Part shown: positions 1 through 7,880 of the stretch, one piece after another
How positions within the stretch are numbered: the first letter of the stretch is position 1
Layout: each line of letters begins with the position of its first letter
Assembly (NCBI GenBank): GCA_049889655.1
Contig: JBMHCY010000050.1
Location: 1-27,159 of the forward strand
Direction: 5' to 3'
DNA: 27,159 bases
DNA from: UBA1172 sp049889655
GTDB taxonomy: Bacteria > Pseudomonadota > Alphaproteobacteria > Puniceispirillales > UBA1172
Notes under the pieces: generated by a model
Seen by the model: the letters and a program-made list of their open reading frames with translations, nothing else
What the model was told of the DNA's origin: nothing
Databases searched by the model: none
Program-made: the position numbers and the translations under genes

Positions 1-183
1 GGCGGTCATCCGGCAGCGGGTGAGGGGGCTGACCCACCAAGGTGACTTTTCAGGCAGGGCACGGGCGAGGCTGGCAAAAGCACTGCTTTCGGTGCAATCG
101 GCGTCAGGATCATGGGGGGGGACAATCCCTTTCGGATGGAACGCCGGGGCATGGCGAACCAGAAAAAGATCAAGTCGTTCCAT
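1..183 (-). CDS. cobC: Histidine phosphatase family protein, probable alpha-ribazole phosphatase (C-terminus beyond window)
   Basis: Sixty-one codons are visible before the left edge. The N-terminus reads MERLDLFLVRHAPAFHPKG, with the LVRHA motif of the histidine phosphatase (phosphoglycerate mutase-like) superfamily. His11 would be the phospho-accepting residue. About 40 residues later WWVSPLTRCRMTA matches the 'SSPLxRAxxTA' motif of the same fold, in the same frame, so the visible part is intact. Its ATG overlaps the cobS stop (TGATG, positions 181-185), which indicates translational coupling as the last visible gene of cobU-cobT-cobS. Alpha-ribazole phosphatases remove the 5'-phosphate from alpha-ribazole phosphate or adenosylcobalamin phosphate. 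That role is inferred from the operon, because the superfamily is functionally broad. Codons 20-23 contain a run of eight C (positions 114-121 on the opposite strand). Confidence 0.78.
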   Translation of the reverse strand, partial: MERLDLFLVRHAPAFHPKGIVPPHDPDADCTESSAFASLARALPEKSPWWVSPLTRCRMTA

Positions 184-959
184 CACGCCGCTGCCATGGC
201 GAGGATCACCAGCATGACGGTTTCGCTCAGCTGCTGTGTTGCCCCGAGGCCATCGCCGTTGACGCCGCCGATAAGGGAGTGCAGAAACCGCCCCAAAAGC
301 CAGGTAACGAACAGGCCTGCACCCACCAGCATAAACGCTGCCCCGATGCCGCTGAAACTGATCGCGATGATGCTGCCCAGCAGAACCGCCGAAATCGCAA
401 CGGTGGCGGAAGGCCGGCCTGTCATACTGGCGAGACCTGTTTCATCCGGGGTGGCGTTGACATGGCGCTGAACAGCCATCATTGCCCGGGAAAGCGCAGC
501 AGCGGTGATCATGGCATGGAGTAGGGTCATCCCGCCTTCAGCAGCAATCGCTGCAAGACAGGCGGTGCTGATACCGGTTGTGAAGATCAGGGCCAGAATA
601 CCGTAACTGCCGACGCTGCTGTCGCGCATGATCCGCAGCCGTGATTGAGGGTCACGTCCGCCCAGCCCGTCAGCCACATCGGCCAGCCCGTCCTGATGCA
701 GACCACCGGTCACAACAGCGATCCCCGCCAGCGCCAGCAGGGCAGCGGCAAGCCCGGGCATCCCATAATGAACCAGCAGCCCCGCAGGGATGGCGGCCAT
801 GGCGGCAACACCGACCCCGATCACCGGAAAAGCCCAGTAGCTGCGGTCTGTTTCAGGTGTTTCATGTTCCGGCCAGTGCACAGGGATCCTTGTCAGCAGC
901 ATCGCCGCGGCCAGAATATCAAGATAGAGCAGTTTTGCGGAAGGCTGGCCGGTGGTCAT
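183..959 (-). CDS. cobS: Adenosylcobinamide-GDP ribazoletransferase (cobalamin synthase)
   Basis: This integral membrane enzyme joins adenosylcobinamide-GDP to alpha-ribazole (phosphate), the step that closes the nucleotide loop of cobalamin. The 258-residue protein has the normal family length and is mostly hydrophobic, with several membrane segments. It carries the signature GGLHQDGLADVADGLGG (around residues 86-102), whose Asp-rich DGLADxxDG core is characteristic of CobS and probably binds metal. The N-terminal LDILAAAMLLTRIPV is also typical. The start ATG overlaps the cobT stop in an ATGA arrangement (956-959) and the stop overlaps the next gene's ATG, so translation of the whole set is probably coupled. 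Confidence 0.93.
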   Translation of the reverse strand: MTTGQPSAKLLYLDILAAAMLLTRIPVHWPEHETPETDRSYWAFPVIGVGVAAMAAIPAGLLVHYGMPGLAAALLALAGIAVVTGGLHQDGLADVADGLGGRDPQSRLRIMRDSSVGSYGILALIFTTGISTACLAAIAAEGGMTLLHAMITAAALSRAMMAVQRHVNATPDETGLASMTGRPSATVAISAVLLGSIIAISFSGIGAAFMLVGAGLFVTWLLGRFLHSLIGGVNGDGLGATQQLSETVMLVILAMAAA

Positions 960-1960
960 TCGCCCTCCGATACCCCGGCTTCGGCAAAGGTTGCCATGCC
1001 GCTATGGGTGGCGACGGCTGCCCGAACAAGCGGCAGGGCAGTCGCTGCACCGCTGCCTTCACCGAGCCTCAGGTTCAGTTCCAGAAGCGGCCGCTTGCCG
1101 GTATGGTTGATGATGAGGCTGTGGCCCGGTTCGACCGACCGGTGGCTGATCAGGCAGTGGTCAAGGCCTTCGGGGTTGTCTTTGAACAGCGGCAGTGCCG
1201 CAGCGGTGGCGATAAAACCGTCGAGCAGTACCGGGATCCGGCGATGGCGGGCTTCCAGCACAACACCGGCAATGGCGGCCATCTCCCGCCCGCCAAACGC
1301 GGCGAGAATACCCAGCCCGGTTCCAAGTTGATCGGTATTGGCCTCCATGCCACGGCGAATGGCATCGGCTTTGCGGGCAAGGCCGTCATCATCAACGCCC
1401 GTGCCGCGACCGACCCAGCCTTCGATTGCCCCGCCAAAAACAGCATGGGCAATGGCCGCGGCGGCGGTCGTGTTGCCGATCCCCATCTCCCCGACAAGCA
1501 GAATATCGGCATGATCGGGGATCTGCTCGGCCCCGGTGGCCATGGCTGCAAGGGTTTCGGTAGCCGTCATCGCCGGGCCTGTGGTGAAATCAGCAGTCGG
1601 GTTATCAAGCTCGAGCGGCGTGACAATCAGTTCCGCCCCGCCAGCCTGGCAGAGCTGGTTGATCGCCGCCCCGCCATGGGCAAAGTTTGCCACCATCTGG
1701 GCGGTAACTTCTGCTGGAAAGGCTGAAACCCCCTGGGCTGTCACACCGTGGTTCCCGGCAAAGATAAGGCAGGTGGCGGTATCGATTTGCGGCTTTTCCC
1801 GACCTTGCCATCCCGCCATCCAGATCGCGATATCCTCAAGCCGACCAAGCGACCCCGGCGGCTTGGTCAGTTGTGACTGGCGTGCGGTGGCGGCCTCGAC
1901 AGCGGATGTGTCAGGCTGGGGCAGGGAGGCGATACGGTTATTGTAGTCGTCAATGGTCAT
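956..1960 (-). CDS. cobT: Nicotinate-nucleotide--dimethylbenzimidazole phosphoribosyltransferase
   Basis: CobT makes alpha-ribazole 5'-phosphate from nicotinate mononucleotide and 5,6-dimethylbenzimidazole, providing the lower ligand of cobalamin. The 334 residues match the family length. Recognisable parts are TKPPGSLGRLEDIAIWMAG near residues 32-50, IFAGNHGVTAQGVSAFP near 66-82, MGIGNTTAAAAI in the middle, and near the C-terminus LRLGEGSGAA. There Glu301 corresponds to the catalytic base (Glu317 in the Salmonella enzyme). It lies 15 nt downstream of cobU and overlaps cobS by 4 nt. Its presence means the cell makes or imports DMB-type cobalamin; no DMB synthase is seen here. Confidence 0.95.
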   Translation of the reverse strand: MTIDDYNNRIASLPQPDTSAVEAATARQSQLTKPPGSLGRLEDIAIWMAGWQGREKPQIDTATCLIFAGNHGVTAQGVSAFPAEVTAQMVANFAHGGAAINQLCQAGGAELIVTPLELDNPTADFTTGPAMTATETLAAMATGAEQIPDHADILLVGEMGIGNTTAAAAIAHAVFGGAIEGWVGRGTGVDDDGLARKADAIRRGMEANTDQLGTGLGILAAFGGREMAAIAGVVLEARHRRIPVLLDGFIATAAALPLFKDNPEGLDHCLISHRSVEPGHSLIINHTGKRPLLELNLRLGEGSGAATALPLVRAAVATHSGMATFAEAGVSEGE

Positions 1961-1975
1961 GGCAGGTCTTCATGT

Positions 1976-2527
1976 CTAGGCGTCATTATCCTTGATGATG
2001 AGGGGTAGCCCGGCTACGACCAGAACGACGCGATCTGCCATTGAGGCGACCTGCTGGTTGAACATCCCGATATGGTCCCTGAACTGCCGTGCCATGGCAT
2101 TGTCCGGGACAATCCCGAGCCCGGTTTCATCGGAGACAAGCACCACCTCACCGCTGGTTTCCCGCAAGGCATCCAGGCAGTCAGCGGTGATCTCTTCAAG
2201 ATTGCCTTCAGCCAGCATCAGATTGGTGATCCAGGTGCCGATGCTGTCCACCAGCAGCACCGCGCCGGGTTCAAGATTTCTGATTGAAGCGGCGATATTC
2301 ATCGGCTCTTCAAGGGTGTGAAAGCGTTCTCCCCGGATCGATTGGTGGCGGACAATACGGGCCTTCATCTCATCATCAAAAGCCTGTCCGGTTGCCAGAT
2401 AAAAGGGTTTCCGCCCACCGGCACGGGCCAGTGCTTCGGCCTCGGCATGGGCTGTCTTACCGGATCGGGCCCCGCCCAGAATAAGGTGGATCTTCGGGCA
2501 GGCCGGGGTTTGTTGCTGTGCTGTCAT
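1976..2527 (-). CDS. cobU: Adenosylcobinamide kinase / adenosylcobinamide-phosphate guanylyltransferase
   Basis: This bifunctional enzyme phosphorylates adenosylcobinamide and then transfers GMP to it, giving the activated substrate for CobS. With the ATG at 2527 the protein has 183 residues, the usual size. It shows the P-loop LILGGARSGKT near residues 15-25. ARIVRHQSIRGERFHTLEEP follows; its histidine is expected to carry GMP, as His46 does in Salmonella CobU. VSDETGLGIVPDNAMARQFR is a further CobU hallmark. The frame stays open to an ATG at 2608, but the extra 27 residues do not resemble CobU and would run through an inverted repeat, so I prefer 2527. No strong ribosome-binding site precedes either start. 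It is the first gene of the minus-strand cob operon. Confidence 0.93.
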   Translation of the reverse strand: MTAQQQTPACPKIHLILGGARSGKTAHAEAEALARAGGRKPFYLATGQAFDDEMKARIVRHQSIRGERFHTLEEPMNIAASIRNLEPGAVLLVDSIGTWITNLMLAEGNLEEITADCLDALRETSGEVVLVSDETGLGIVPDNAMARQFRDHIGMFNQQVASMADRVVLVVAGLPLIIKDNDA

Positions 2528-2539
2528 GACTGTTAAGTA

Positions 2540-2593
2540 TCGGATTTTCCGGCGCTCAGGCAAGTCCCCATCAAGCCGAGGGCGAAAATCCGA
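2540..2593 (-). repeat. Inverted repeat in the cobU leader
   Basis: TCGGATTTTC at 2540-2549 is exactly complementary, inverted, to GAAAATCCGA at 2584-2593, with 34 nt between them. The inner segment could pair further (CGGC with GCCG on the transcript strand). The structure lies 13-66 nt upstream of the cobU ATG, where a leader RNA or an operator would act. It has no recognisable B12 box, so I do not call it a cobalamin riboswitch. It may be a spaced protein-binding site or a leader hairpin. Confidence 0.5.
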
Positions 2594-2662
2594 CCAAAAT
2601 GGTCTCATTCTGGCATATTGAGGGTTATTCCTGCTCTAATCTGAGGGTGGTAGAGGGAGAAT

Positions 2663-4213
2663 ATGATGTCCGCACAACGTGTTTCAGCGCGCCGCCGCAG
2701 TCGAGGTAATACCGATCGCACGGCCCCTGCCATTCAACAGCTGGATTGGTTGCTGCCGGAATATATCGACCGGCCTGTCGAACCGCTTGATGAAGAAACC
2801 CTTGACCGTATCCATGATACCTCAATGCGTGTTCTTGAAGAACTGGGTATTCTCTTTCTCAACGATGAAGCGCTTGAAATCCTGTCCGATCTGGGCTGCG
2901 AGGTGGACTGGACAACAAAGAATGTCCGCATGGACAGGGCCCTTGTCGCTGATGCGATCAACGCGGCCCCGGCGGAGTTCAGCATCACACCGCGCAACCC
3001 TGATCACCGAATCCATCTTGGCGGCAGGCATACGGTCTATTCGACTGTCGCCTCCGCCCCCAATGTTTCTGACCTGGATGGTGGCCGCCGGGTCGGCTCA
3101 CGCCCCGATTTTCAGAATCTGCTGAAACTGACACAGTATTTCAACTGCCTCCATTTCATTGCCGGATACCCTGTTGAGCCGGTGGATATCCACGCATCGG
3201 TGCGCCATCTCGATTGCGTCTACGATATGCTGACCCTGACCGACAAAGTGATCCACGCCTATTCGCTCGGCCCGGAACGGATCGAGGACGGGATGGAAAT
3301 GGTCCGTATCGGCGGCGGCCTGACCGAGGAAGAATTTCAGGCTGAACCGCGGATGTTTACCAATATCAACTCTTCCTCGCCGCTCAAGCATGACTGGCCG
3401 ATGCTCGACGGGGCGATGCGTGCGGCCCGCCGTGGCCAGGTTGTCGTCGTCAGTCCGTTCACGCTGTCCGGGGCCATGGCTCCAGCAACGGTGGTGGGGG
3501 CTGTTACCCAGCAGAATGCCGAATTCCTCGCTGCGCTTGTGCTGTTACAGGCTGTCCGCAAGGGCGCCCCTGTTGTCTATGGGGCTTTCACGTCAAATGT
3601 TGATATGAAATCGGGGTCACCGGCCTTCGGGACACCCGAATATATCCGCGCGATGCAGATCTCGGGGCAGCTCGCCCGTCGCTACGGTCTGCCCTGGCGC
3701 GGCTCCAACGCCAATGCCGCCAACTATCCCGATGGCCAGGCAACATGGGAAAGCGTGCAGTCGCTCAATGCTGTATCGGCCGGGCATTGCAACATGGTCT
3801 ATCACGCGGCGGGCTGGCTCGAAGGCGGACTGACCGCCTGTTTTGAAAAAGTCATCATGGATTGCGAGATCATCCAGCAGATGATCTATCTCAACCAGCC
3901 GCTCGATATTTCCGATGATGCGCTGGCGTTTGAGGCCATGAAGGAAGTTGGGCCAGGCAGCCATTTCTTTGCTGCCGACCACACCCAGCGGCGGTTCAAG
4001 GATGCCTTCTACAGCCCGTTCCTTTCTGACTGGCGGAATTTTGAAACCTGGCAGGAAAGCGGCGGTATGCGTGTTGAACAAAAGGCCAATGCCGTCCTTA
4101 AATCGATACTGGCGGAATACACACCGCCACCGCTTGATGATGCCATCCATGAAGAACTGGTGGCCTTCATGGAAAAACGCCGCGAAGAAGGCGGCGCACC
4201 AACAGATTTCTGA
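2663..4213 (+). CDS. MttB-superfamily corrinoid-dependent methyltransferase (non-pyrrolysine; probable betaine-type substrate)
   Basis: This 516-residue protein belongs to the trimethylamine methyltransferase superfamily (COG5598/MttB). The N-terminal block LDRIHDTSMRVLEELGILF followed by LSDLGCEVD (roughly residues 48-90) is typical, as is the long barrel region containing AGYPVEPVDIH and the C-terminal GPGSHFFAADHT. Classical MttB carries pyrrolysine at an in-frame amber codon. This frame is open throughout, so it is a non-Pyl member like MtgB, which demethylates glycine betaine onto a corrinoid protein. ATG codons occur at 2663 and 2666 after AGAGGGAGA (2652-2660). It is followed 19 nt later by a DMGDH/GcvT-type flavoprotein and lies divergent from the cob operon. 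The exact substrate (glycine betaine, proline betaine, another quaternary amine) is inference, and no corrinoid protein is encoded in the window. Confidence 0.85.
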   Translation: MMSAQRVSARRRSRGNTDRTAPAIQQLDWLLPEYIDRPVEPLDEETLDRIHDTSMRVLEELGILFLNDEALEILSDLGCEVDWTTKNVRMDRALVADAINAAPAEFSITPRNPDHRIHLGGRHTVYSTVASAPNVSDLDGGRRVGSRPDFQNLLKLTQYFNCLHFIAGYPVEPVDIHASVRHLDCVYDMLTLTDKVIHAYSLGPERIEDGMEMVRIGGGLTEEEFQAEPRMFTNINSSSPLKHDWPMLDGAMRAARRGQVVVVSPFTLSGAMAPATVVGAVTQQNAEFLAALVLLQAVRKGAPVVYGAFTSNVDMKSGSPAFGTPEYIRAMQISGQLARRYGLPWRGSNANAANYPDGQATWESVQSLNAVSAGHCNMVYHAAGWLEGGLTACFEKVIMDCEIIQQMIYLNQPLDISDDALAFEAMKEVGPGSHFFAADHTQRRFKDAFYSPFLSDWRNFETWQESGGMRVEQKANAVLKSILAEYTPPPLDDAIHEELVAFMEKRREEGGAPTDF

Positions 4214-4232
4214 TACCGGGGGGAGTATACAC

Positions 4233-6674
4233 ATGGCGGACAAAATGCAGGATCAGGCCCGAGTTGTTGTGATTGGCGGAGGCGTTGTCGGGGCGTCGGT
4301 GCTGTATCACCTGACCAAACTGGGTTGGAAGGATGTCATGCTGTTGGAACGGTCGGAACTCACGTCCGGATCGACCTGGCACGCAGCCGGCGGGATGCAC
4401 ACGATCAACGGTGATCCGAATGTCGCCAAACTGCAGCAGTATACCATCGACCTCTACAAGGAAATCGAGGATTTGTCCGGTCAGGAATTGACCATGCATA
4501 TCACTGGCGGGGTGATGATGGCGGCGACGCCGGAACGCTTTGACTGGCTCAAGGGCATCCACGCCAAGGGCAAGTATCTCGGGATGCGGGGGCTTGAGCT
4601 GATCACCCCAGAAGAAGCCGCCGAGCTGATGCCGCTGATCGACCCGAAGCAGTTTGTCGGCGGGATGTATGACCCGATCGAAGGCCATCTTGATCCCTAT
4701 GGCGTGACCCATGCCTATGCCAAGGCTGCACGCAAGAACGGCGCCACCTATTTCACCAATACCAAGGTTGAAAGCCTGACTCAGGAAGAAGACGGCACCT
4801 GGATTGTCGAAACTAATCAGGGGGTTGTCCGGGCGGAGCACGTTGTCAATTGCGGCGGGCTCTGGGCGAGGGAGATCGGCCGCATGGTCGGGCTCGAACT
4901 GCCGGTTCTTGCCATGGAGCATATGTATCTGCTGACCGAAGATATGCCCGAGGTCAAAGAGATCAACGAGAAAACCGGTAAGGAAGTGATCCATGTCGTT
5001 GATTTCGACGGTGAGCTTTATCTGCGGCAGGAACGCGGCGGGATGCTGATGGGCACCTATGAACGCGCCTGTGTGCCGTGGTCTGAAAAGGAAACACCGT
5101 GGAATTTCGGCCACGAGCTGCTGGAACCTGATATTGACAGGATCGCCCCGTCACTGGAAGTCGGCTTCAAGCATTTTCCGGCGTTCGAGAATGCTGGTAT
5201 CCGGCAGATCATCAACGGCCCGTTCACCTTTGCCCCTGATGGCAACCCGCTGGTCGGCCCGGTTCGGGGGATGACCAATTTCTGGTGTGCCTGCGGTGTC
5301 ATGGCTGGGTTCAGCCAGGGTGGTGGTGTCGGCCTGTCACTCGCCAACTGGATGATCAACGGTGATCCCGGTTTTGATGTCTGGGCCATGGATATCAGCC
5401 GTTTCGGTGATTATGCCACGATGCAGTACACCAACGCCCGTGTCCGCGAGAACTACTCGCGCCGCTTTTCGATCCGCTATCCCAATGAAGAGCTCACCGC
5501 CGGTCGGCCGCTGATGACAACGCCGATCTATGACCGGCTCAAGGATGCCGGGGCCCAGTTCGGGGCGGCTTACGGCCTTGAACAGGCGCTCTGGTTTGCC
5601 CCTGAAGGGCTCACGGATGTGTTCTCGTGGCGGCGCAGTGTTGATTTTGATCACGTCGGCAATGAAGCCCGGGCTGTTCGTGAAGGCGTCGGTCTCCTTG
5701 AAACGTCAGGTTTTGCCAAATACATGATCACCGGCAGTGATGCCGAAGCCTGGCTCGATACCATGCTCGCCTGCCGGATCCCGCGTCCGGGTCGCATGAC
5801 GCTGGCCCCGATGCTCAAGCAGGACGGCAAGGTGATCGGTGATTTCAGCCTTGCCCGTCTTGATGATGAAACGTTCCTCGTCATCGGCTCCGGCGTTGCC
5901 GAAAACTATCATATGCGCTGGTTCATTGATCACCTCGCCGATGATATCGATGTTGAGATTGCCCCGATGGGGCAGGGGCTTGCCGGGCTGTCGATTGCCG
6001 GGCCGAATGCCCGGGCGGTACTTGAAAAACTCACCGATGAAGATGTCTCCAATGAGGCCATGGCCTTTATGGATGTGCGTGAGTTGGACCTCGGCATGGC
6101 GCCGGTCATCATCGGCCGTGTCAGTTTCACCGGTGATCTCGGTTATGAAATCTGGATGGCCCCGGAATACCAGCGTTACGTCTATGATCTGATCATGGAA
6201 GCCGGGGCTGATCAGGGCATTCGTCCTGTCGGTAGCCGGGCGCTCAATGCTCTCAGGCTTGAGAAGAATTTCGGCTCATGGGCACGCGAATACCGGCCTG
6301 TCTACGGTCCGCTGGAATGCGGCCTGTCGCGGTTTGTTGCCTATGACAAGGATTGCGAATTCATCGGCAAGGCCGGAGCCATTGCCGAAAAGGAAGAGGG
6401 CGGCACGATGCGCCTGCGGACCTTTATCGTCGATGCCAGGGATGCTGACGTGATCGGTGATGAGCCCATTGCTCTTAACGGTGATGTCTGCGGCTGGGTG
6501 ACGTCTGGCGGCTTTGCCCACGGCTCCGGTGTTTCGGTGGCTATGGGCTATGTACCGAAAGACCATGCTGATACTGACGAAGGCTGGACCATCGAATTGC
6601 TGGGGCATGAACTGAAGGCCCGGTTGCAGCCGGTACCACTGTTTGATGCCAATGGCAGCAGGATGCGCAGCTAG
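4233..6674 (+). CDS. FAD-dependent dimethylglycine/sarcosine dehydrogenase-type protein with GcvT domain
   Basis: The 813-residue protein has the DMGDH domain order: N-terminal DAO-type FAD domain, FAO_M linker, GcvT folate domain from about residue 430, and GcvT C-terminal barrel. The dinucleotide motif IGGGVVGAS sits at residues 14-22. SELTSGSTWHAAGG follows; His50 aligns with the histidine that binds FAD covalently in dimethylglycine dehydrogenase/oxidase. The C-terminal RLEKNFGSWAREY is a family signature. Enzymes of this type oxidatively remove an N-methyl group and pass it to tetrahydrofolate as 5,10-methylene-THF. The frame stays open upstream to 3948, but that stretch is the other reading of the methyltransferase gene. 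The ATG at 4233 follows a GGGGGGAG site (4218-4224) and begins directly before the FAD motif. Dimethylglycine made by the upstream gene is the likely substrate; sarcosine or a related methylamine is possible. Confidence 0.88.
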   Translation: MADKMQDQARVVVIGGGVVGASVLYHLTKLGWKDVMLLERSELTSGSTWHAAGGMHTINGDPNVAKLQQYTIDLYKEIEDLSGQELTMHITGGVMMAATPERFDWLKGIHAKGKYLGMRGLELITPEEAAELMPLIDPKQFVGGMYDPIEGHLDPYGVTHAYAKAARKNGATYFTNTKVESLTQEEDGTWIVETNQGVVRAEHVVNCGGLWAREIGRMVGLELPVLAMEHMYLLTEDMPEVKEINEKTGKEVIHVVDFDGELYLRQERGGMLMGTYERACVPWSEKETPWNFGHELLEPDIDRIAPSLEVGFKHFPAFENAGIRQIINGPFTFAPDGNPLVGPVRGMTNFWCACGVMAGFSQGGGVGLSLANWMINGDPGFDVWAMDISRFGDYATMQYTNARVRENYSRRFSIRYPNEELTAGRPLMTTPIYDRLKDAGAQFGAAYGLEQALWFAPEGLTDVFSWRRSVDFDHVGNEARAVREGVGLLETSGFAKYMITGSDAEAWLDTMLACRIPRPGRMTLAPMLKQDGKVIGDFSLARLDDETFLVIGSGVAENYHMRWFIDHLADDIDVEIAPMGQGLAGLSIAGPNARAVLEKLTDEDVSNEAMAFMDVRELDLGMAPVIIGRVSFTGDLGYEIWMAPEYQRYVYDLIMEAGADQGIRPVGSRALNALRLEKNFGSWAREYRPVYGPLECGLSRFVAYDKDCEFIGKAGAIAEKEEGGTMRLRTFIVDARDADVIGDEPIALNGDVCGWVTSGGFAHGSGVSVAMGYVPKDHADTDEGWTIELLGHELKARLQPVPLFDANGSRMRS

Positions 6675-6684
6675 CCGCTAGCGG
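6675..6684. repeat. 10-bp palindrome between convergent genes
   Basis: CCGCTAGCGG is a perfect palindrome lying between and across the stop codons of the convergent dehydrogenase (stop 6672-6674) and enolase-superfamily gene (stop 6678-6680). With only 3 nt between the two coding regions it is the only element that could separate the transcripts. There is no T-tract, so it is not a standard intrinsic terminator. Confidence 0.35.
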
Positions 6685-7877
6685 TTGCGGCTGTCGCCGT
6701 CTTCAGTGACCTCGAGATGAAGCCCCGTGCCCTCATAAGGGTGGGCGCGGGCAACCTCTTCATTGAGTTCAACCCCCAGCCCCGGGGCATCGGGGACAAT
6801 CACCTGGCCATCTTCCCAGGCAATCGGGGTTTTCAGGATATCGGCGTGGAAACCATCCCAACGGCGGATCGATTCGAGGATCAGGAAATTCGGGCAGGTG
6901 GCCGAGACCTGAATATTGGCCGCCCCGACGATCGGCCCGCAATAGAGATGCGGGGCAATATGGGCATAGAACGCCTCAGCCATGGAGGCGATCTTCTTGG
7001 CTTCAAGAATGCCGCCGACACGCCCGAGATTCATCTGCAGGATATTCGCCGCCCCCAGTTCCAGCACACGGGCAAATTCATATTTGGTGGTCAGCCTTTC
7101 GCCGGTGGCAACGGGGATTGAGGTTGCCCGAGCGACTTCGGCCATGATCTCAGGTCGTTCCGGCGGGGTTGGTTCTTCAAACCACAGCGGATCATAAGGT
7201 TCCATGACCCGGGCAAGGCGTTTGGCCCCTGAAGGCGAAAACTGACCGTGGGTGCCGAACAGCAGGTCGGCTTTCGTGCCGACAGCCCCTCTGATGGTCT
7301 TAAGAAAGGTCTCTGATCGCTCAATCGCTTCCAGTTCCGGCATATGCGGATCAAGTGTTGTGTAGGCCCCTGCCGGATCAAACTTGAGCGCGGTGAAGCC
7401 TTCTTCAACATAGCGGAGAGCCATCTCAGCAGAAGCATCCGGATCACTGTAGAACGCAGCTTCATCCATGTCCTCGTCCGGATAGAGATAGGTGTAGCTG
7501 CGCAAGGTTTCGTGGAGTTTGCCGCCGATCAGCGCATGAACGGGCTTGTCCACCGCCTTGCCGATGATATCCCAGCAGGCCATCTCAAGCCCGCTCATCA
7601 CCCCCATCAGCGAAATGTCGGGGCGGGAGGAATACCCCCGGGCATGGACACGCCGCCAGATGCGTTCGATCCTGAACGGATCTTCATCAAGCAGATCATT
7701 TTCAAAAATGTCTTCGGCCATGCGGGCCATGGTGTGCGCCCCGAAAGAGGCATTGTACATCTCGCCATAGCCGACCACCCCGCAGGCGGTCACGAGTTTG
7801 ACAAAGAGAAAATAGCGGCCACCCCGCCCCGGCGGCGGATTGCCGACAACAAAGGTTTCTATGGTGGCCAGTTTCAT
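6678..7877 (-). CDS. Mandelate racemase/muconate lactonizing enzyme-family protein (enolase superfamily), substrate unknown
   Basis: This 399-residue protein has the two-domain enolase-superfamily layout: capping domain to about residue 125, then a TIM barrel. The barrel shows LKFDP (Lys165-x-Asp167) on the second strand, LLFGTHGQFSPSG (His210), WFEEPTPPE (Glu234), ATGERL (Glu260), ILQMNLGRVGG (Asn283) and APHLYCGP (His310). Glu234 and Glu260 are the expected magnesium ligands and His310 a likely general acid/base. Two canonical positions differ: the usual Asp two residues before His210 is Gly, and the Asp that normally pairs with the C-terminal His (QPD in galactonate dehydratase) is Asn283. 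Sugar-acid dehydratase or betaine/amino-acid epimerase activity is possible; I cannot assign one. The gene starts 3 nt after the alcohol dehydrogenase stop, so the two form an operon. Confidence 0.85.
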   Translation of the reverse strand: MKLATIETFVVGNPPPGRGGRYFLFVKLVTACGVVGYGEMYNASFGAHTMARMAEDIFENDLLDEDPFRIERIWRRVHARGYSSRPDISLMGVMSGLEMACWDIIGKAVDKPVHALIGGKLHETLRSYTYLYPDEDMDEAAFYSDPDASAEMALRYVEEGFTALKFDPAGAYTTLDPHMPELEAIERSETFLKTIRGAVGTKADLLFGTHGQFSPSGAKRLARVMEPYDPLWFEEPTPPERPEIMAEVARATSIPVATGERLTTKYEFARVLELGAANILQMNLGRVGGILEAKKIASMAEAFYAHIAPHLYCGPIVGAANIQVSATCPNFLILESIRRWDGFHADILKTPIAWEDGQVIVPDAPGLGVELNEEVARAHPYEGTGLHLEVTEDGDSRNR

Positions 7878-7880
7878 GGT

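Noticed and set aside
641..1726. Long plus-strand open frame of 361 codons opposite cobS/cobT
   Set aside because: It is antisense to two clear cob genes, with composition typical of a shadow frame and no recognisable domain.
2611..2626. TGGCAT as a sigma-54 -24 element before the methyltransferase gene
   Set aside because: The GC dinucleotide at the -12 spacing is absent.
2528..2662. Possible cobalamin riboswitch between cobU and the methyltransferase gene
   Set aside because: The expected B12 box and the length of about 200 nt are missing; only a simple inverted repeat is seen.
2663..4213. Pyrrolysine-containing MttB
   Set aside because: The frame is open over the full family length with no in-frame TAG, so this is a non-Pyl homologue.
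3948..4232. N-terminal extension of the DMGDH-type protein
   Set aside because: It is the alternative frame of the methyltransferase gene; a good ribosome-binding site and the FAD motif begin at 4233.
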